Below, piece by piece: positions 5,458-6,040 of a stretch of 6,040 nucleotides of DNA (positions are counted from its first letter, which is position 1; the number at the start of each line of letters is the position of its first letter). The position numbers and the translations under genes were made by a program. The stretch is from Deinococcales bacterium (GTDB lineage Bacteria > Deinococcota > Deinococci > Deinococcales > Deinococcaceae): the NCBI GenBank assembly GCA_014378225.1, contig JACMOA010000142.1:1-6040 (forward strand), given 5' to 3'. The notes below the pieces were generated by a model, which was not told the origin of the DNA, did no database searches, and saw only the letters and a list, made by a program, of their open reading frames with translations.

Positions 5458-5904
5458 ATGCTAGGAGTATCTGCTCGAGCTAGGGTCATCTTTGAGAAAT
5501 CTGGCTGGTTTGAGGGAAGATGTGTGGATGTGTCGCACAAAGTTAAAGCTCTCGAGCAAGAGGGTTGGCTAATCAATCCGTTTGCGCTTGAATTCTTAAA
5601 GAATTTTGACGAGTTAAAGATAAGCCAGCCAGCTCTTCCCCCTTCACGGGACGACATAGAGATAGACCCTTTAGATTTGGTAGGCGACTACGAAATATAT
5701 GGTGAGTGGCAAGTAAATATGAACATGAGATTCTTGCCAATTGGACGGCGATACGCGTATCGCCTTTTTATTGATTATGAGGGAATAATTTACGAAGATG
5801 GATATGGAACAATGTATCGGCTCGGGAGTAGCTTTGAAGAGTGTGTGAACGAACTCTTCTTTGGAAGCAATAATTGGGTTAAGTTGGGCAGTCTTAAATA
5901 TTAA
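5458..5904 (+). CDS. SUKH-3 family immunity protein (orphan)
   Basis: Resembles the SUKH-3 group of the SMI1/KNR4-related immunity proteins, which neutralise contact-dependent or secreted polymorphic toxins by binding them in the cytoplasm. It has 148 residues, normal for the family. Two conserved blocks are visible. The N-terminal block (residues 7-50) is ARVIFEKSGWFEGR, with the GW-x-GR signature, followed by a long helix, EGW, and PFALEFLKNF. The C-terminal block (residues 92-135) is LPIGRRYAYRLFIDYEG, then the IYEDGYGTMYRLGSSFEECVNELF part. ATG 5458 is chosen because the family motif starts about nine residues later; the frame stays open upstream to TTG 5419 and GTG 5443. Base composition is visibly lower in GC than the neighbours, with AT-ending codons such as AAT, ATA, TTA and AGA, suggesting horizontal acquisition. 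No toxin gene lies in the window. The target nuclease or other toxin is unknown. Confidence 0.8.
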   Translation: MLGVSARARVIFEKSGWFEGRCVDVSHKVKALEQEGWLINPFALEFLKNFDELKISQPALPPSRDDIEIDPLDLVGDYEIYGEWQVNMNMRFLPIGRRYAYRLFIDYEGIIYEDGYGTMYRLGSSFEECVNELFFGSNNWVKLGSLKY

Positions 5905-5905
5905 T

Positions 5906-6040
5906 TTACGCGCTAATTGTCCGCTTATCCACACCCAGCGCGGCTTCTTTCACGGCCTCGCTCAAAGTAGGGTGTGCGTGAATCGTGCGGGCTAAATCCT
6001 CTGCACTGCCTGCAAATTCCATCACAGTCACGGCTTCGGC
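5906..6040 (-). CDS. lpdA: Dihydrolipoyl dehydrogenase (E3), C-terminal 44 residues
   Basis: The C-terminal end of the FAD flavoprotein that reoxidises dihydrolipoamide with NAD+ in the pyruvate and 2-oxoglutarate dehydrogenase complexes and in the glycine cleavage system. The fragment ends in TAA (complement of 5906-5908) and continues past the right edge. The dimer-interface signature is clear: [21 protein letters not shown] followed by AVKEAAL. In this family the second His of HAHP is the active-site base, and the Glu of TLSE is its partner. The tail GVDKRTISA is short, as in many bacterial E3 proteins. It is convergent with the SUKH gene, and the two stop codons are separated by a single base (5905). 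No terminator lies directly after it; the first one on this strand is near 5340. Confidence 0.93.
   Translation of the reverse strand, partial: AEAVTVMEFAGSAEDLARTIHAHPTLSEAVKEAALGVDKRTISA

Larger units (their letters stand above)
42..5556. repeat. Highly iterated palindrome CTCGAG (58 copies)
   Basis: I count 58 copies of CTCGAG between 42 and 5556. Counts per gene are: kinase 6, lipid kinase 10, glyA 13, unknown gene 5, CitE-like 11, cytochrome 1, SUKH 2, lpdA 0, and intergenic 10. At this base composition one or two copies would be expected. Coding copies occur in all frames: as Leu-Glu, as x-Arg-x (often Ala-Arg-Ala) and as Ser-Ser or Ser-Arg. The copies are dispersed at irregular spacing, not in tandem. 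This resembles in kind the HIP1 palindrome of cyanobacteria. The biological role is not evident from sequence. Confidence 0.9.

Noticed and set aside
5271..5657. Minus-strand open frame of 128 codons that could explain the far terminator
   Set aside because: It runs through the terminator hairpin and is antisense to the SUKH gene, with no recognisable protein features.
1..6040. CRISPR array, tRNA, rRNA, insertion sequence or riboswitch
   Set aside because: No regularly spaced long repeats, cloverleaf, transposase, terminal inverted repeats or structured long leader were seen; the only iterated element is the dispersed CTCGAG hexamer.

Overview
The window reads as moderately GC-rich bacterial chromosome, most likely from the Deinococcota (Deinococcus/Thermus/Meiothermus side). 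This placement is an inference. It rests on the overall style of the encoded proteins, on several starts that lack a Shine-Dalgarno site but have a -10 box 4-10 bases before the ATG (leaderless genes are common in that phylum), and on the housekeeping gene content. No database comparison was possible.

Layout from left to right. Positions 1-745 (minus) hold the N-terminal 248 residues of a zinc-ribbon Ser/Thr protein kinase that runs off the left edge. A 285-base divergent intergenic region follows. Positions 1031-1948 (plus) encode a YegS/diacylglycerol-kinase-type lipid kinase. Positions 2051-3313 (plus) encode serine hydroxymethyltransferase (glyA), closed by a strong intrinsic terminator. 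Positions 3444-3890 (plus) encode a 148-residue protein I do not recognise. Positions 3973-4761 (plus) encode an HpcH/HpaI-aldolase/CitE-like lyase. Positions 4864-5208 (plus) encode a small secreted class I cytochrome c with a good Shine-Dalgarno site. An intergenic stretch of about 250 bases carries a strong terminator reading on the minus strand. Positions 5458-5904 (plus) encode an AT-richer SUKH-3-type immunity protein. Positions 5906-6040 (minus) hold the last 44 codons of dihydrolipoyl dehydrogenase (lpdA).

The plus-strand genes look mostly like single-gene transcription units. They are separated by 80-250 bases, several with their own promoter-like -10 box and one with a clear terminator, and they do not form an obvious pathway operon. 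They serve one-carbon metabolism (GlyA), acyl-CoA/organic-acid metabolism (CitE-like), lipid phosphorylation, electron transfer and signalling.

The most striking signal is not a gene. The palindrome CTCGAG occurs 58 times by my hand count, about once per 104 bases, where one or two would be expected by chance. It lies in genes and intergenic DNA, and in all three reading frames. Most Leu-Glu dipeptides are encoded by exactly this hexamer. It behaves like a highly iterated palindrome comparable in kind to cyanobacterial HIP1. It thins out sharply over the cytochrome, the SUKH gene and the lpdA end. A second item of interest is the orphan, compositionally different immunity gene wedged between lpdA and the only terminator that could serve lpdA.
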